Assembly (NCBI RefSeq): GCF_000341145.1
Contig: NZ_ANBE01000022.1
Span: forward strand, 1 to 51,643
DNA: 51,643 nt
Direction: 5' to 3'
Source: Nocardiopsis xinjiangensis YIM 90004
GTDB taxonomy: Bacteria; Actinomycetota; Actinomycetes; Streptosporangiales; Streptosporangiaceae
The first letter of the stretch is position 1. Each line of letters begins with the position of its first letter. The position numbers and the translations under genes are program-made. Below the pieces are notes generated by a model that made no database searches, was not told the origin of the DNA, and saw nothing but the letters and a program-made list of their open reading frames with translations. Of the stretch, positions 8,199-17,714 are shown one piece after another.

Positions 8199-8461
8199 GC
8201 TCGTGTCGTCTCTCGATCGTGGGGTCGGTCGGAAGGCGGGCCGGGCAAGGCGTGGGGCCTCGACGTGCCCGCGGCGTGGTGTGGGACCCCCGAGAGTCCC
8301 GTTCCGTTCACCGAACGTGTGTGTGACGCGGCGCACGCTCTCGTGGGACCATGGCGGGAGACGGGCCACGGTGGTCCCGTGGCGGTCCGGTGGCCTGCGG
8401 CGGCACGGCATCGGCGCCCCCGTGGTCCCGAAACCGAACGTGATTCTCTACCATCCGGAGT

Positions 8462-10390
8462 ATGGACCTCCCTGAGAACGGGGCCGCCGCAGCGGGCGCC
8501 CCCAACCTGGCCGAAGGGTTCCCCGACGCCACCACCGAGCGGTGGCGGGAACTCGTCGCGGGTGTGCTGCGCAAGAGCGGTGTCGCCGAGGAACGGCTCG
8601 CCGACGCACCGGAGTCGGTGCTGGCCGCCACCTCCTACGACGGGTTCGGGATCGCCCCCCTCCACACCTCGGAGCCGCCCGCCGCCGACCCCGGTTTCCC
8701 GGGCGCGCCCCCCTTCACCCGGGGGTACCGCGCCGACGGCAACGTCGCCACAGGGTGGGACGTGCGGGCCCGGCACACCGACACCGACCCGGTCCTCCTG
8801 CGCCGCCGTGTGCACGAGGACCTCATGAACGGCGCCGGCTCTCTGTGGATCACCGCAGGGGCCGACGGAGTGCCCGCCGACCGCCTCGGAGAGGCCCTCA
8901 CCGACGTCCACCTCGACCTCGCCCCGGTCCTGCTGGACGCGGGACCTTCCTACGCGGAGGCCGCCGACGCCCTGCTCGCCGCACACGCCGACGCCGGGGT
9001 CCCCGACGGGCGCGTCCTCTCCCACCTGGGCATCGACCCGCTGGGCACCGCAGCCCGGACCGGCGAGGCCACCGACGTCACCGGCCCCGTACGCTTCGCC
9101 GCCGACCGGGCCCGCGGCCGCCCCCGCCTGGGGCTCCTCGCCGCCGACGGCACCGTCGTGCACAACGCCGGCGGCTCGGACGCACAGGAACTCGGATGGG
9201 CCCTCGCGGCCGGTGCCGCCTACCTGCGCGCCCTGCACGAGGCCGGCATCGACCCGGACGAGGCCGCGGACCGCATCGAGTTCCGCCTGGCCGTGAGCGC
9301 GGACCAGTTCGCCGGCATCGCCAAGCTCCGCGCCGCACGTGCCATGTGGAACCAGGTCCTCGCGACCGGCGGGGTGAGCCCCGACCGGCGCACCATGCGA
9401 CTGCACGCCACCACGTCCGAAGCGATGACGACCCGCCGCGACCCGCACGTGAACATGCTGCGCACCACCGTGGCCTGCTTCGCCGCCGGGATCGGGGGCG
9501 CCGACACCGTCACGGTGGAACCCTTCGACTCCGCCGTGGGCCTGCCCGACGACTTCGCGCGCCGCGTCGCCCGCAACACCCAGGCGATCCTCCAGGAGGA
9601 ATCGAACCTGGCACGGGTCATCGACCCGGCCGGCGGGTCCTTCTTCGTGGAGTCCCTCACCAAGGACCTCTACGAGGCCGGGTGGGCGTTCCTGCGGCAC
9701 ATTGAGGCCTCCGGAGGCGCGGCCCGTGCCCTCGACGACGGGGTGCTGCGCGCCGGCGTCGACGAGGTGTGGCAGCGCCGCCGCTCCGACATCGCCCACC
9801 GCAGGTCCCCGCTCACCGGCGTCAGCGAGTTCCCCGACGCCGCCGAGATCCCACTGGAGCGCCCCGCCGATCCCGCACGGTCGCCGGTGCCCGACGGGTT
9901 CCCGCAGCGTCGCTACGCCCAGGACTTCGAGGCGCTGCGCGACCGCGCCGACGCGCAGGAGCGCATGACCGGGCAGCGCCCCACGGCGTTCCTGGCCACG
10001 CTCGGTCCCGTCGCCGCGCACACCGCCCGCGCCTCCTTCGCCACGAACCTGCTGGCCGCCGGGGGTGTGGCCGCCCTCGACCCCGGTCCGTCGGAAAGCG
10101 CCGAGGCGGCCGCGCACGCCTTCGCGGATTCCGGGGCGCGCGTGGCGGTCCTCTGCGGCTCCGACGAGCTCTACGCCGAGCACGCCGAGGACGCCGCCAG
10201 GGCCCTCAAGGGCGCCGGTGCCCGCCGGGTGCTGCTCGCGGGCACGCCCCGCGACGTGTATCGGCAGGCCGGGGTGGACGCCTTCGCGCACCAGGGTTGC
10301 GACGCCGTCGAGATCCTGACCGACCTGGTGGACCTGCTGTACACCGACCCGCCGGCACAGGCCGTGCACGAAGAGGGGGAGAAGGCATGA
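8462..10390 (+). CDS. mutA: Methylmalonyl-CoA mutase, small (beta) subunit
   Basis: The 642-residue small subunit of the heterodimeric, adenosylcobalamin-dependent mutase that interconverts (R)-methylmalonyl-CoA and succinyl-CoA. The TIM-barrel domain is shown by [20 protein letters not shown] near residue 80 and by [14 protein letters not shown] and [19 protein letters not shown] near 285-330. [20 protein letters not shown] is shared with mutB. The C-terminal flavodoxin-like domain is present but lacks the D-x-H-x-x-G cobalamin signature, as expected for the non-catalytic subunit. Length matches the family. It overlaps mutB by four bases, so the two are translationally coupled. The pathway supports propionate and odd-chain or branched-chain catabolism and methylmalonyl-CoA supply for polyketides. 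Confidence 0.96.
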   Translation: MDLPENGAAAAGAPNLAEGFPDATTERWRELVAGVLRKSGVAEERLADAPESVLAATSYDGFGIAPLHTSEPPAADPGFPGAPPFTRGYRADGNVATGWDVRARHTDTDPVLLRRRVHEDLMNGAGSLWITAGADGVPADRLGEALTDVHLDLAPVLLDAGPSYAEAADALLAAHADAGVPDGRVLSHLGIDPLGTAARTGEATDVTGPVRFAADRARGRPRLGLLAADGTVVHNAGGSDAQELGWALAAGAAYLRALHEAGIDPDEAADRIEFRLAVSADQFAGIAKLRAARAMWNQVLATGGVSPDRRTMRLHATTSEAMTTRRDPHVNMLRTTVACFAAGIGGADTVTVEPFDSAVGLPDDFARRVARNTQAILQEESNLARVIDPAGGSFFVESLTKDLYEAGWAFLRHIEASGGAARALDDGVLRAGVDEVWQRRRSDIAHRRSPLTGVSEFPDAAEIPLERPADPARSPVPDGFPQRRYAQDFEALRDRADAQERMTGQRPTAFLATLGPVAAHTARASFATNLLAAGGVAALDPGPSESAEAAAHAFADSGARVAVLCGSDELYAEHAEDAARALKGAGARRVLLAGTPRDVYRQAGVDAFAHQGCDAVEILTDLVDLLYTDPPAQAVHEEGEKA

Positions 10391-12603
10391 TCCCGGATCT
10401 GTCCGAGGTGGCCGCGGAGCCGCCCGCGTTCTCCGGTGAGGGCGCCGCCGACTGGAGCGCCGCCGTCGAGGCCGGTACCGGCAAGGCCCCCGGCGCCCTG
10501 GAGTGGGAGACCCCCGAGGGCATCGGCGTCAAGCCCCTCTACACCCCCGCCGACCGCGAGGGCCTGGACTTCGTCGACGGCCTGCCCGGCATCGCCCCGT
10601 ACCTGCGGGGCCCGTACCCGACCATGTACGTCAACCAGCCGTGGACGATCCGCCAGTACGCGGGGTTCTCCACGGCCCAGGAGTCCAACGCCTTCTACCG
10701 GCGCAACCTCGCCGCCGGGCAGAAGGGCCTGTCGGTCGCCTTCGACCTGGCGACCCACCGCGGCTACGACTCCGACCACCCGCGTGTGTCCGGTGACGTG
10801 GGCATGGCCGGTGTGGCCATCGACTCCATCTACGACATGCGCCGGCTGTTCGACGGGATCCCGTTGGACCGCATGAGTGTGTCCATGACCATGAACGGTG
10901 CGGTGCTGCCGGTCCTGGCGCTCTACATCGTGGCGGCCGAGGAGCAGGGTGTGCCCCCGGAGAAACTCTCGGGGACCATCCAGAACGACATCCTCAAGGA
11001 GTTCATGGTCCGCAACACCTACATCTATCCGCCGCAGCCGTCGATGCGGATCATCTCCGACATCTTCGCCTACACGTCGCAGCGGATGCCGAAGTTCAAC
11101 TCCATCTCGATCTCCGGCTACCACATGCAGGAGGCCGGGGCCACGGCCGATCTGGAGCTGGCCTACACCCTCGCGGACGGGGTCGAGTACATCCGGGCCG
11201 GGCAGAGCTCGGGGCTGGAGGTGGACGCGTTCGCGCCGCGCCTGTCGTTCTTCTGGGCGATCGGGATGAACTTCTTCATGGAGGTCGCCAAGCTGCGCGC
11301 CGCCCGCCTGCTGTGGGCCCGCCTGGTGGGCGACCTGGGCGGGAGCGAGCCCAAGTCGCTGAGCCTGCGCACCCACTCGCAGACCTCCGGGTGGTCGCTG
11401 ACCGCGCAGGACGTGTTCAACAACGTCACCCGCACGTGTGTGGAGGCGATGGCGGCGACCCAGGGCCACACACAGTCGCTGCACACCAACGCCCTCGACG
11501 AGGCGCTGGCGCTGCCGACGGATTTCTCCGCGCGCATCGCCCGCAACACCCAGCTCCTGCTGCAGCAGGAATCGGGTACCACGCGCACGGTCGACCCGTG
11601 GGGCGGCAGCTACTACGTCGAGCGCCTCACCCAGGAGCTGGCCGCCAAGGCGTGGGAGCACATCCAGGAGGTGGAGAAGGCCGGGGGCATGGCCGCCGCG
11701 ATCGACGCCGGCCTGCCGAAGATGCGTATCGAGGAGGCGGCCGCCCGCACGCAGGCGCGCATCGACTCCGGACGCCAGCCCGTCATCGGCGTCAACAAGT
11801 ACCGCCCGGACACACCCGACGACATCGAGGTGCTCAGGGTCGACAACTCGCGGGTACGCGCCGAACAGCTCGAGAAGTTGGAGCTGCTGCGCGCCGAACG
11901 CGACGAGGAGGCCGTGACCTCCGCACTGAACGCCCTGTCCGAGGCGGCCTCGCGCGAGTCGAAGGCGGACCAGAGCCTGGAGTCCAACCTGCTCGCCGCC
12001 GCCGTGGACGCCGCACGCGCCAAGGCGACGGTGGGGGAGATCTCCGACGCCATGGAGAAGGTCTTCGGCCGTCACTCGGGGCAGATCCGTACCATCCAGG
12101 GTGTGTACAAGGACGAGGCCTCCCACAGTGAGGACGCCGCCGGCCTCATGGACCGGGTGACGCAGCGGGTCGACGACTTCGCCGATGCCGAGGGCCGCCG
12201 CCCCCGCATCCTGGTCGCCAAGATGGGTCAGGACGGGCACGACCGCGGCCAGAAGGTCATCGCGACCGCCTTCGCCGACCTCGGTTTCGACGTGGACGTG
12301 GGTCCGCTGTTCCAGACCCCGAAGGAGGTCGCCACCCAGGCGGTGGAGTCCGACGTGCACGTGATCGGGGTGTCGTCCCTGGCCGCCGGGCACCTGAGCC
12401 TGGTCCCGGCGCTGCGGGAGGAGCTCGCGGAGCTGGACCGTCCCGACATCATGGTCGTGGTGGGCGGTGTGATCCCGCCCGACGACGTCCAGGCCCTCCA
12501 CGAGGCCGGCGCGGCGGCGGTGTTCCCACCCGGGACCGTCATCGCCGAGGCCGCGGTCGGCCTCCTCGACCAGCTGGAGGAACAGGTCGAAGAACAGGCG
12601 TGA
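10387..12603 (+). CDS. mutB: Methylmalonyl-CoA mutase, large (alpha) catalytic subunit
   Basis: A 738-residue catalytic subunit starting at the ATG of an ATGA overlap with the mutA stop. The N-terminal TIM barrel includes [19 protein letters not shown] (the substrate tyrosine and arginine segment), [20 protein letters not shown], and [37 protein letters not shown] follows near residue 385. The C-terminal cobalamin-binding domain carries [18 protein letters not shown] with the cobalt-ligating histidine at about residue 618, then the [11 protein letters not shown] and [11 protein letters not shown] strands. All features of an active adenosylcobalamin mutase are present, and the length is normal. 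MeaB follows 59 bases downstream and would protect and repair the cofactor. Confidence 0.98.
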   Translation: MIPDLSEVAAEPPAFSGEGAADWSAAVEAGTGKAPGALEWETPEGIGVKPLYTPADREGLDFVDGLPGIAPYLRGPYPTMYVNQPWTIRQYAGFSTAQESNAFYRRNLAAGQKGLSVAFDLATHRGYDSDHPRVSGDVGMAGVAIDSIYDMRRLFDGIPLDRMSVSMTMNGAVLPVLALYIVAAEEQGVPPEKLSGTIQNDILKEFMVRNTYIYPPQPSMRIISDIFAYTSQRMPKFNSISISGYHMQEAGATADLELAYTLADGVEYIRAGQSSGLEVDAFAPRLSFFWAIGMNFFMEVAKLRAARLLWARLVGDLGGSEPKSLSLRTHSQTSGWSLTAQDVFNNVTRTCVEAMAATQGHTQSLHTNALDEALALPTDFSARIARNTQLLLQQESGTTRTVDPWGGSYYVERLTQELAAKAWEHIQEVEKAGGMAAAIDAGLPKMRIEEAAARTQARIDSGRQPVIGVNKYRPDTPDDIEVLRVDNSRVRAEQLEKLELLRAERDEEAVTSALNALSEAASRESKADQSLESNLLAAAVDAARAKATVGEISDAMEKVFGRHSGQIRTIQGVYKDEASHSEDAAGLMDRVTQRVDDFADAEGRRPRILVAKMGQDGHDRGQKVIATAFADLGFDVDVGPLFQTPKEVATQAVESDVHVIGVSSLAAGHLSLVPALREELAELDRPDIMVVVGGVIPPDDVQALHEAGAAAVFPPGTVIAEAAVGLLDQLEEQVEEQA

Positions 12604-12662
12604 ACCGGCACCGGTCTGTTCGGGGGACCGCCGGCCCCGAGCCACAGAGAAGGGGAGTGAGC

Positions 12663-13697
12663 GTGGCCGCTTCCACGCCGAACACACCGCGACGGCGCCG
12701 TGCCGTGGACGTGCCCGCGCTGGCCGAAGGTGTGCTGTCCGGGCACCGGCCGACCCTGGCCAGGGCGATCACGCTGGTCGAGTCGCGCCGCCCGGACCAC
12801 GTGCGCGCCGCCCAGGATCTGCTCGTCCGGCTGCTCCCGCACACCGGGAAGGCGCAGCGGGTGGGCATCACGGGGGTGCCCGGCGTCGGCAAGTCGACGT
12901 TCATCGACGCGTTCGGTTCCATGCTCACCGAGGACGGGCACCGGGTCGCGGTGCTGGCGGTGGATCCCTCCCCCAGCCGCACCGGCGGGAGCATCCTCGG
13001 GGACAAGACCCGGATGGAACGCCTGGCCAACGACCCGAACGCGTTCGTCCGGCCCTCCCCGACGGCCGGGACCCTCGGCGGGGTGGCGCGGGCGACCCGC
13101 GAGACCATGCTGCTCATGGAGGCCGCAGGTTTCGACGTGGTCCTGGTGGAGACGGTCGGGGTCGGCCAGTCCGAGATCACGGTCGCCGACATGGTGGACT
13201 GCTTCGTCTTCCTGACGCTGGCGCGCACCGGTGACCAGCTCCAGGGCATCAAGAAGGGTGTCCTGGAACTGGTGGACGTGGTCGCGGTCAACAAGGCCGA
13301 CGGTCCGCACGCCGCCGACGCCCGCAAGGCCGCCCGGGAGCTCTCCCGTGCGCTGCGGATGCTGCAACCGCTCCACCCGGACTGGCGCCCGCCGGTACTG
13401 ACCTGCAGCGGGATGACCGGGGAGGGGCTCGACCGGGTGTGGTCGACCGTGGGCGAGCACCGGGACGTGCTGTCGGCCTCGGGTGAGCTGGACCGGCGCC
13501 GCAGCCGCCAACGTGTGAGCTGGATGTGGGACCAGATCCGCGACCAGCTCATGGACGGGTTCCTGCACGACCCGGAGGTGAGCGGCCTCGTCCCGGGGGC
13601 CGAGGAGGAGGTGCGTTCGGGGGAGACGACCGCCACGCTCGCCGCCCGCCGCCTGCTCCGCGCCTTCACCCAACGTGATGGCTTCCCGGAGGCCTGA
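12663..13697 (+). CDS. meaB: Methylmalonyl-CoA mutase-associated GTPase MeaB
   Basis: A 344-residue G3E-type P-loop GTPase that gates adenosylcobalamin loading and keeps the mutase from inactivation. The Walker A motif is GVPGVGKST (residues 71-79), followed by VAVLAVDPSPSRTGGSILGD, the switch-like VETVGVGQSE, and NKADG (about residue 210) for guanine specificity. The C-terminal dimerisation helices end the protein. I chose GTG 12663, which has AAGGGG at a seven-base spacing. An in-frame GTG at 12657 is too close to that site. Another GTG at 12600 overlaps the mutB stop and would add 21 atypical residues. It completes the mutA-mutB-meaB operon. Confidence 0.95.
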   Translation: MAASTPNTPRRRRAVDVPALAEGVLSGHRPTLARAITLVESRRPDHVRAAQDLLVRLLPHTGKAQRVGITGVPGVGKSTFIDAFGSMLTEDGHRVAVLAVDPSPSRTGGSILGDKTRMERLANDPNAFVRPSPTAGTLGGVARATRETMLLMEAAGFDVVLVETVGVGQSEITVADMVDCFVFLTLARTGDQLQGIKKGVLELVDVVAVNKADGPHAADARKAARELSRALRMLQPLHPDWRPPVLTCSGMTGEGLDRVWSTVGEHRDVLSASGELDRRRSRQRVSWMWDQIRDQLMDGFLHDPEVSGLVPGAEEEVRSGETTATLAARRLLRAFTQRDGFPEA

Positions 13698-14057
13698 CCC
13701 GTCGGCACGGGGGCGGTGCAGGACGGTGGGAAAAGGCCTGAGATACTGTCCGGTATCCGCAAGAGCGTGCGTCATGTCGTTAAATGACCCACGGTGAATG
13801 GGTGATACCAGGCCTTTGCGGGTCGGGTTCGTGACCAGGAGACGAAATTTCTTCCTGGACACCATTCCCGAAGCGGCGGTTCGCTTATACCGTGAGTGTC
13901 CGACCTACCAGATCGAGCGGACACGTCGAGCGCTTCCCCGCGCCGGGGACGACGAGGTGGGAGTGGACCTCGGCCCTGGCGGGCGTGGTTGCCCGGTCTG
14001 CATAAGGTGAAGCAAGGGACCCCTCAACATCGCCACGTGGGGCCGGGAGGAGTGAAC
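13698..14057. other. Intergenic region with nested inverted repeats
   Basis: A 360-base gap between meaB and the STAS gene. It carries AAAGGCCTG (13732-13740) and CAGGCCTTT (13809-13817), a perfect nine-base inverted repeat 68 bases apart. Between them lies GATAC-TGTCCG-GTATC (13742-13757). The stretch is AT-richer than the flanking genes. It may hold a terminator for the mut operon and the promoter or leader of the STAS gene. I see no protein gene that I can support. Confidence 0.45.
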
Positions 14058-14429
14058 GTGCACAGGCTCGGACTGAGCACGCGGGCGGAGAGCCGCAGCG
14101 TGATCGTCGCGATCGAGGGAGAACTCGACATCGCGACCGCCGACGACCTCCGGGAACACGTCCAGCAGGCCATGGACGAGCACGGGCCATGGCTGATCCT
14201 GGACCTGTCCGCGCTGGATTTCATGGACTCCAGCGGACTCAACGTCATCATCAGTACCTACCGTTCCGTGCGTGAGGCCGGCGGTTCCCTGTCGCTGGCC
14301 GCCCTCAACGAACGGGTCACCAAGGTCGTGCGCCTGGTCGGGCTCCACCGCCAGGTCCCCGTCCACCAGAACGTCGCCGCCGCCGTCAGTGCCATGGACG
14401 CCCTGGAGGCCAAGAGCCAGGCCGGTTGA
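14058..14429 (+). CDS. Anti-sigma factor antagonist (STAS domain, SpoIIAA/BldG type)
   Basis: A 123-residue single STAS domain. GTG 14058 is chosen because GGGAGG lies seven bases before it; a GTG at 14052 is too close. Key segments are VAIEGELDIATADDL, LILDLSALDFMDSSGLNVI and the C-terminal LVGLHRQVPVH. Ser58 in MDSSGL matches the serine phosphorylated by partner anti-sigma kinases in SpoIIAA. When unphosphorylated it should bind a HATPase anti-sigma factor and free a sigma factor of the SigB/SigF type. No kinase or sigma gene is nearby, so the partner must lie elsewhere. It is the first gene of a pair with the methyltransferase, six bases apart. Confidence 0.9.
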   Translation: MHRLGLSTRAESRSVIVAIEGELDIATADDLREHVQQAMDEHGPWLILDLSALDFMDSSGLNVIISTYRSVREAGGSLSLAALNERVTKVVRLVGLHRQVPVHQNVAAAVSAMDALEAKSQAG

Positions 14430-14435
14430 GCCACC

Positions 14436-15095
14436 GTGCCGCACCGACCTCCCGGAAGCGCCCTCGACCTGTCCTGGGACCACAACAGCCATTACCACAG
14501 CCATGTGATCCGCCGGCTCCCCGAGCACGCCGCCCGTGTGCTCGACGTCGGCTGTGGCGACGGGCGCCTGGCCCGCACCCTGGCCGGCCTCGGACCGACC
14601 GTGGACGCCCTCGACGCCGACCCTGCCGTGATCGCACGCGCCCGCGCCCTGACCCCTGCGCGTCTGGGCGTGAACTACCGCGCGGTCCCCTTCGAGAAGG
14701 CCCTCCTCGACCCTCGCGGATACGACGCGGTCACCGCCGTCGCCGCGCTCCACCACATGCCGCTCGGACCCGGCCTCGACCGTCTCGCCGGCGCCGTGGC
14801 GCCCGGCGGGACCCTCCTGGTGCTGGGCCTGTACCGGGAGGCCCACCCGGCCGACCTCGCCACGAGCGTGGCCGCCCTCGGACCCCAGTGGTTCATCGGC
14901 GCAGGGCTGAGGGTCGGACGCACACTGGCTCGCCTGCCCGATGCGCCCGCCGTGCCCGAGGCGCCCATGCGCGTGCGCGACCCGGTGGAGTCCCTGCCCG
15001 AGATCCGCGCCGAGGCCGCCCGACGCCTGCCCGGGGCGCGGGTGCGGCGCTTGTTGTTCTGGCGTTACAGCCTGGTATGGACCCGCCCGGAGTGA
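14436..15095 (+). CDS. Class I SAM-dependent methyltransferase
   Basis: A 219-residue protein with the SAM-binding motif VLDVGCGDGRLARTL (about residues 35-49), then VDALDADPAVIARAR (motif II acidic residue) and YDAVTAVAALHHMPL (post-motif). The histidine-rich start (SWDHNSHYHSHVIRRLP) is typical of a subgroup of small actinomycete methyltransferases annotated only as class I. The substrate is unknown. It starts at GTG with no clear ribosome-binding site, six bases after the STAS gene, so translation is probably coupled. The C-terminal RLLFWRYSLVWTRPE is also common in this subgroup. Confidence 0.85.
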   Translation: MPHRPPGSALDLSWDHNSHYHSHVIRRLPEHAARVLDVGCGDGRLARTLAGLGPTVDALDADPAVIARARALTPARLGVNYRAVPFEKALLDPRGYDAVTAVAALHHMPLGPGLDRLAGAVAPGGTLLVLGLYREAHPADLATSVAALGPQWFIGAGLRVGRTLARLPDAPAVPEAPMRVRDPVESLPEIRAEAARRLPGARVRRLLFWRYSLVWTRPE

Positions 15096-15161
15096 GGCCC
15101 GAGAGGTCCGATGCCCGCTGTGGGCCGGACGCGCCCGGTATGAAACCTGGGAATCGCGGCA

Positions 15162-15180
15162 GCCCATGAGGATCATGGGC
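15162..15180 (+). promoter_or_regulatory. Hairpin carrying the ribosome-binding site of the PEP enzyme gene
   Basis: GCCCATGA and TCATGGGC are a perfect eight-base inverted repeat with a three-base loop (GGA). The only plausible ribosome-binding site, GAGGA at 15168-15172, lies across the loop and its closing pair, and the start codon follows two bases after the stem. Folding would limit ribosome access; alternatively the dyad is a DNA operator. Confidence 0.5.
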
Positions 15181-15182
15181 AC

Positions 15183-17654
15183 ATGAGCGAACACGCACCC
15201 GGGCACGTCGTCGACCTCGATGCGATCACACCGGACATGCGCGACCTGGTCGGGGGCAAGGCCACCGGGCTCGCCGAGGTCCTCCGGGCCGGCGAGAACG
15301 TGCCTGCGGGGTTCTGCGTGACCACCGGGGCCCACCGTTCACGCGAGGTCCCCGAGGAGGCCGTGGCCGCCGCCTACGAGCGCCTCGGCGGCGGCACGGT
15401 CGCGGTGCGCTCCAGCGCCACAGCCGAGGACCTGTCCGAGGCCTCCTTCGCCGGACAGCAGGACACCTACCTCCACGTGCGGGGCACCGAGGACATCGTC
15501 CGTGCGATCCGCCGCTGCTGGGACTCCCTGTGGACCGAACGCGCCGTCGCCTACCGCCGGGACTTCGGGATCCCCGACGGCTCCGTGAGCATGGCCGTGG
15601 TCGTGCAACGCATGCTCGAACCCCGTACCGCCGGCGTCCTGTTCACCGCCGACCCCGTCACCGGAACCCGCGACACCACCGTCGTCGACGCCACGCGCGG
15701 ACTCGGGACCGGTGTCGTGGACGGGACCGCACACCCCGACCACTACGTGCGCGGCACCGACGGCCACATCACCGGCCCCGACGACGGCTGCCTCACCCGT
15801 ACCGAGGTCGAGTCCCTGCACGATGCCGGCCGGCGCCTCCAGACCGCCCAGCACGGTCCGCGCGACATCGAGTGGGCCTTCGACGCCGACGGCACCCGGT
15901 GGATCCTGCAGTCCCGCGCCGTCACCACCCTCTTCCCCCTCCCGCCCCGAAGCGAGGAGAGCCGGGTCTACTTCGAGGGCGGACACATGCAGGGGATGCT
16001 GCGGCCCTTCACCCCCATGGGCATGTCCGTGCTCCGCTCGGTCACCGGCACCTGGGTCGCCTCGACCGGGCTCGGAAGTTCCTCCGCGGGTGCCAGGGCC
16101 CTGGTGGCCGACATCGGGGGCCGCTTCTACCTCGACGTGACCCGCCTCGTGCGCACACCGTGGATCCGCGGAGCCCTGCCCGGATCCATGCAACTGTACG
16201 GGCCCAGGGCCGGGCACGCCTTCGAACGGTTGTTGTCCGACCCGCGCTTCACGCCCCTGCCCGCAGGTCCCGCCCTCACCACCGCCACCCGGGCGGCCCT
16301 GCGGTGCCTGCCCCTGGCAGCCGGTGTACTCCGGGACGCGGTCTCCTCCCTCGTCGACCCCGAGGGGACCCGGAAACACCTGTTCCGGCTCGGTGAGGAG
16401 CTGGGCGCCGAGACCGTCCGGGATCCCGCCGAACCGGACGGGGCCGCAGCCCGCCTCCACCGTTCCGAAACACTCCAACACCGGGCGTTGGAGACCATCA
16501 CCGGGATGCTCGGCCCCGTCTACGCCGGCCTCGTCGCCGCGATGCTGCCCCGCGCCGTGCTCGCCGGGATCGCCGAGGAGGGCGAGACCGAAACGGTTCT
16601 GCGCGGCATGCCGCACAACGTCACCACCGAGATGGACCTCGACCTGTGGCGGGTCTCCCGGCGCGCCGCCGACCACAGCGACCTCTTCCTCGGACACGAC
16701 CCCGAGGAGCTCGCCGCCCGTTACCGGCAGGGACGCCTGCCCGACATCGGTCTGGACGGTTTCCTCGAACGGTACGGACGGCGCAGCGCCGCGGAGATCG
16801 ACGTCGGTGTGCCCCGCTGGACCGAGGACCCCACCCCGGTGTTCACGCTCCTGGCCAACTATCTGAGGGTCACCCGCGCCGAGGAGTCACCCGACCGGCG
16901 CTTCGAACGCGCAGCACGGGAGGCCGAACGAACCCGCGCCGACCTCGTCGCCCGCGCACGCCGCCGGTCCCCGTGGCGCGCCGCCGTCGCCGACTTCTTC
17001 CTCGACCGGGCCCGGAAGCTCGGCGGCCTGCGCGAGTACCCCAAGTTCGTGTGGCTGTACGCGATCGCCGAGACCCGTCGGGAACTGCTGAGCGTCGGCG
17101 CCGACCTCGCCGAACGCGGGCGCCTCGAAAGCGCCGAGGACATCATGTTCCTCGACCTGGCCGAGGCAGGCCGCGCCGTCATGGGCGAGGATCCGCGCGC
17201 GACGGTGACCCGCCGCCGTTCCGAGTACCGGCGCGAACTGCGGCGCCGCCACGTTCCGCCGCTGCTGCTGTCCGACGGCACCGACCTGGAGGCCGCCCTT
17301 CCCGCGCCCGAGCCGGAGAACGGGCTCCTGGTCGGGGTGCCGGCCGCGCCGGGGACGGCCACCGGGCGGGTACGTGTGATCCGCGACCCCTTGGGCGCCT
17401 CGTTGAACCCCGGAGACGTCCTCGTCGCACCCACGACCGACCCGGGATGGACGCCGTTGTTCATGACCGCTTCCGCGCTCGTCGTCGAGACCGGATCGAC
17501 CGTCGCCCACGGCCCCACCGTCGCCCGCGAGTACGGGATACCCGCGGTCATCTCGTTGCGCGGGGCCACCGAGACCCTGCGCGAGGGCCAGACCGTGACG
17601 GTGGACGGCTACGCCGGGACCGTCCGCGTCGACGACACCGGGGAAGCGGGGTGA
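15183..17654 (+). CDS. PEP/pyruvate-binding phosphotransferase, rifampin phosphotransferase-like
   Basis: An 823-residue enzyme of the PEP-utilising family. The N-terminal ATP-grasp domain shows LVGGKATGLAEVLRAG, then GTVAVRSSATAEDLSEASF (about residues 71-89) and TAGVLFTADPVTGTR. A central helical domain of about 400 residues follows, and a C-terminal swivelling phosphohistidine domain ends with VAHGPTVAREYGIPAVISL, where His776 aligns with the catalytic histidine. This ATP-binding/central/histidine order and the length match rifampin phosphotransferase, which moves the beta-phosphate of ATP to rifamycins. Other members are PEP-synthase-like enzymes. The central domain decides the substrate, and I cannot tell it from sequence alone. 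The gene is preceded by a striking hairpin over its ribosome-binding site. Confidence 0.8.
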   Translation: MSEHAPGHVVDLDAITPDMRDLVGGKATGLAEVLRAGENVPAGFCVTTGAHRSREVPEEAVAAAYERLGGGTVAVRSSATAEDLSEASFAGQQDTYLHVRGTEDIVRAIRRCWDSLWTERAVAYRRDFGIPDGSVSMAVVVQRMLEPRTAGVLFTADPVTGTRDTTVVDATRGLGTGVVDGTAHPDHYVRGTDGHITGPDDGCLTRTEVESLHDAGRRLQTAQHGPRDIEWAFDADGTRWILQSRAVTTLFPLPPRSEESRVYFEGGHMQGMLRPFTPMGMSVLRSVTGTWVASTGLGSSSAGARALVADIGGRFYLDVTRLVRTPWIRGALPGSMQLYGPRAGHAFERLLSDPRFTPLPAGPALTTATRAALRCLPLAAGVLRDAVSSLVDPEGTRKHLFRLGEELGAETVRDPAEPDGAAARLHRSETLQHRALETITGMLGPVYAGLVAAMLPRAVLAGIAEEGETETVLRGMPHNVTTEMDLDLWRVSRRAADHSDLFLGHDPEELAARYRQGRLPDIGLDGFLERYGRRSAAEIDVGVPRWTEDPTPVFTLLANYLRVTRAEESPDRRFERAAREAERTRADLVARARRRSPWRAAVADFFLDRARKLGGLREYPKFVWLYAIAETRRELLSVGADLAERGRLESAEDIMFLDLAEAGRAVMGEDPRATVTRRRSEYRRELRRRHVPPLLLSDGTDLEAALPAPEPENGLLVGVPAAPGTATGRVRVIRDPLGASLNPGDVLVAPTTDPGWTPLFMTASALVVETGSTVAHGPTVAREYGIPAVISLRGATETLREGQTVTVDGYAGTVRVDDTGEAG

Positions 17655-17714
17655 GGGCGGCGCGGACGACGGGTCACCGTTCTTGGCGCAGCGAAGGGTT
17701 TGGTGGAGGCGTCC

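Noticed and set aside
7065..8828. Long plus-strand frame across the gap and into mutA
   Set aside because: It crosses a convergent intergenic region, runs antisense to a clear lipoprotein gene and overlaps mutA in another frame, with no family features.
8195..10369. Very long open frame on the strand opposite mutA (also opposite mutB at 10171-12687)
   Set aside because: These are typical antisense open frames of high-GC genes. They have no start signals, and their composition mirrors the real genes on the plus strand.
13798..14010. Small open frame of 70 codons between meaB and the STAS gene
   Set aside because: No ribosome-binding site and no recognisable pattern; it overlaps a structured intergenic region.
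15149..15165. Possible rifamycin-associated element (RAE) upstream of the rifampin-phosphotransferase-like gene
   Set aside because: GGGAATCGCGGCAGCCC shares the GCGGCA core and GGG/CCC ends, but it is shorter than the 19-base palindrome I recall and is not itself palindromic. The match is too weak to claim.
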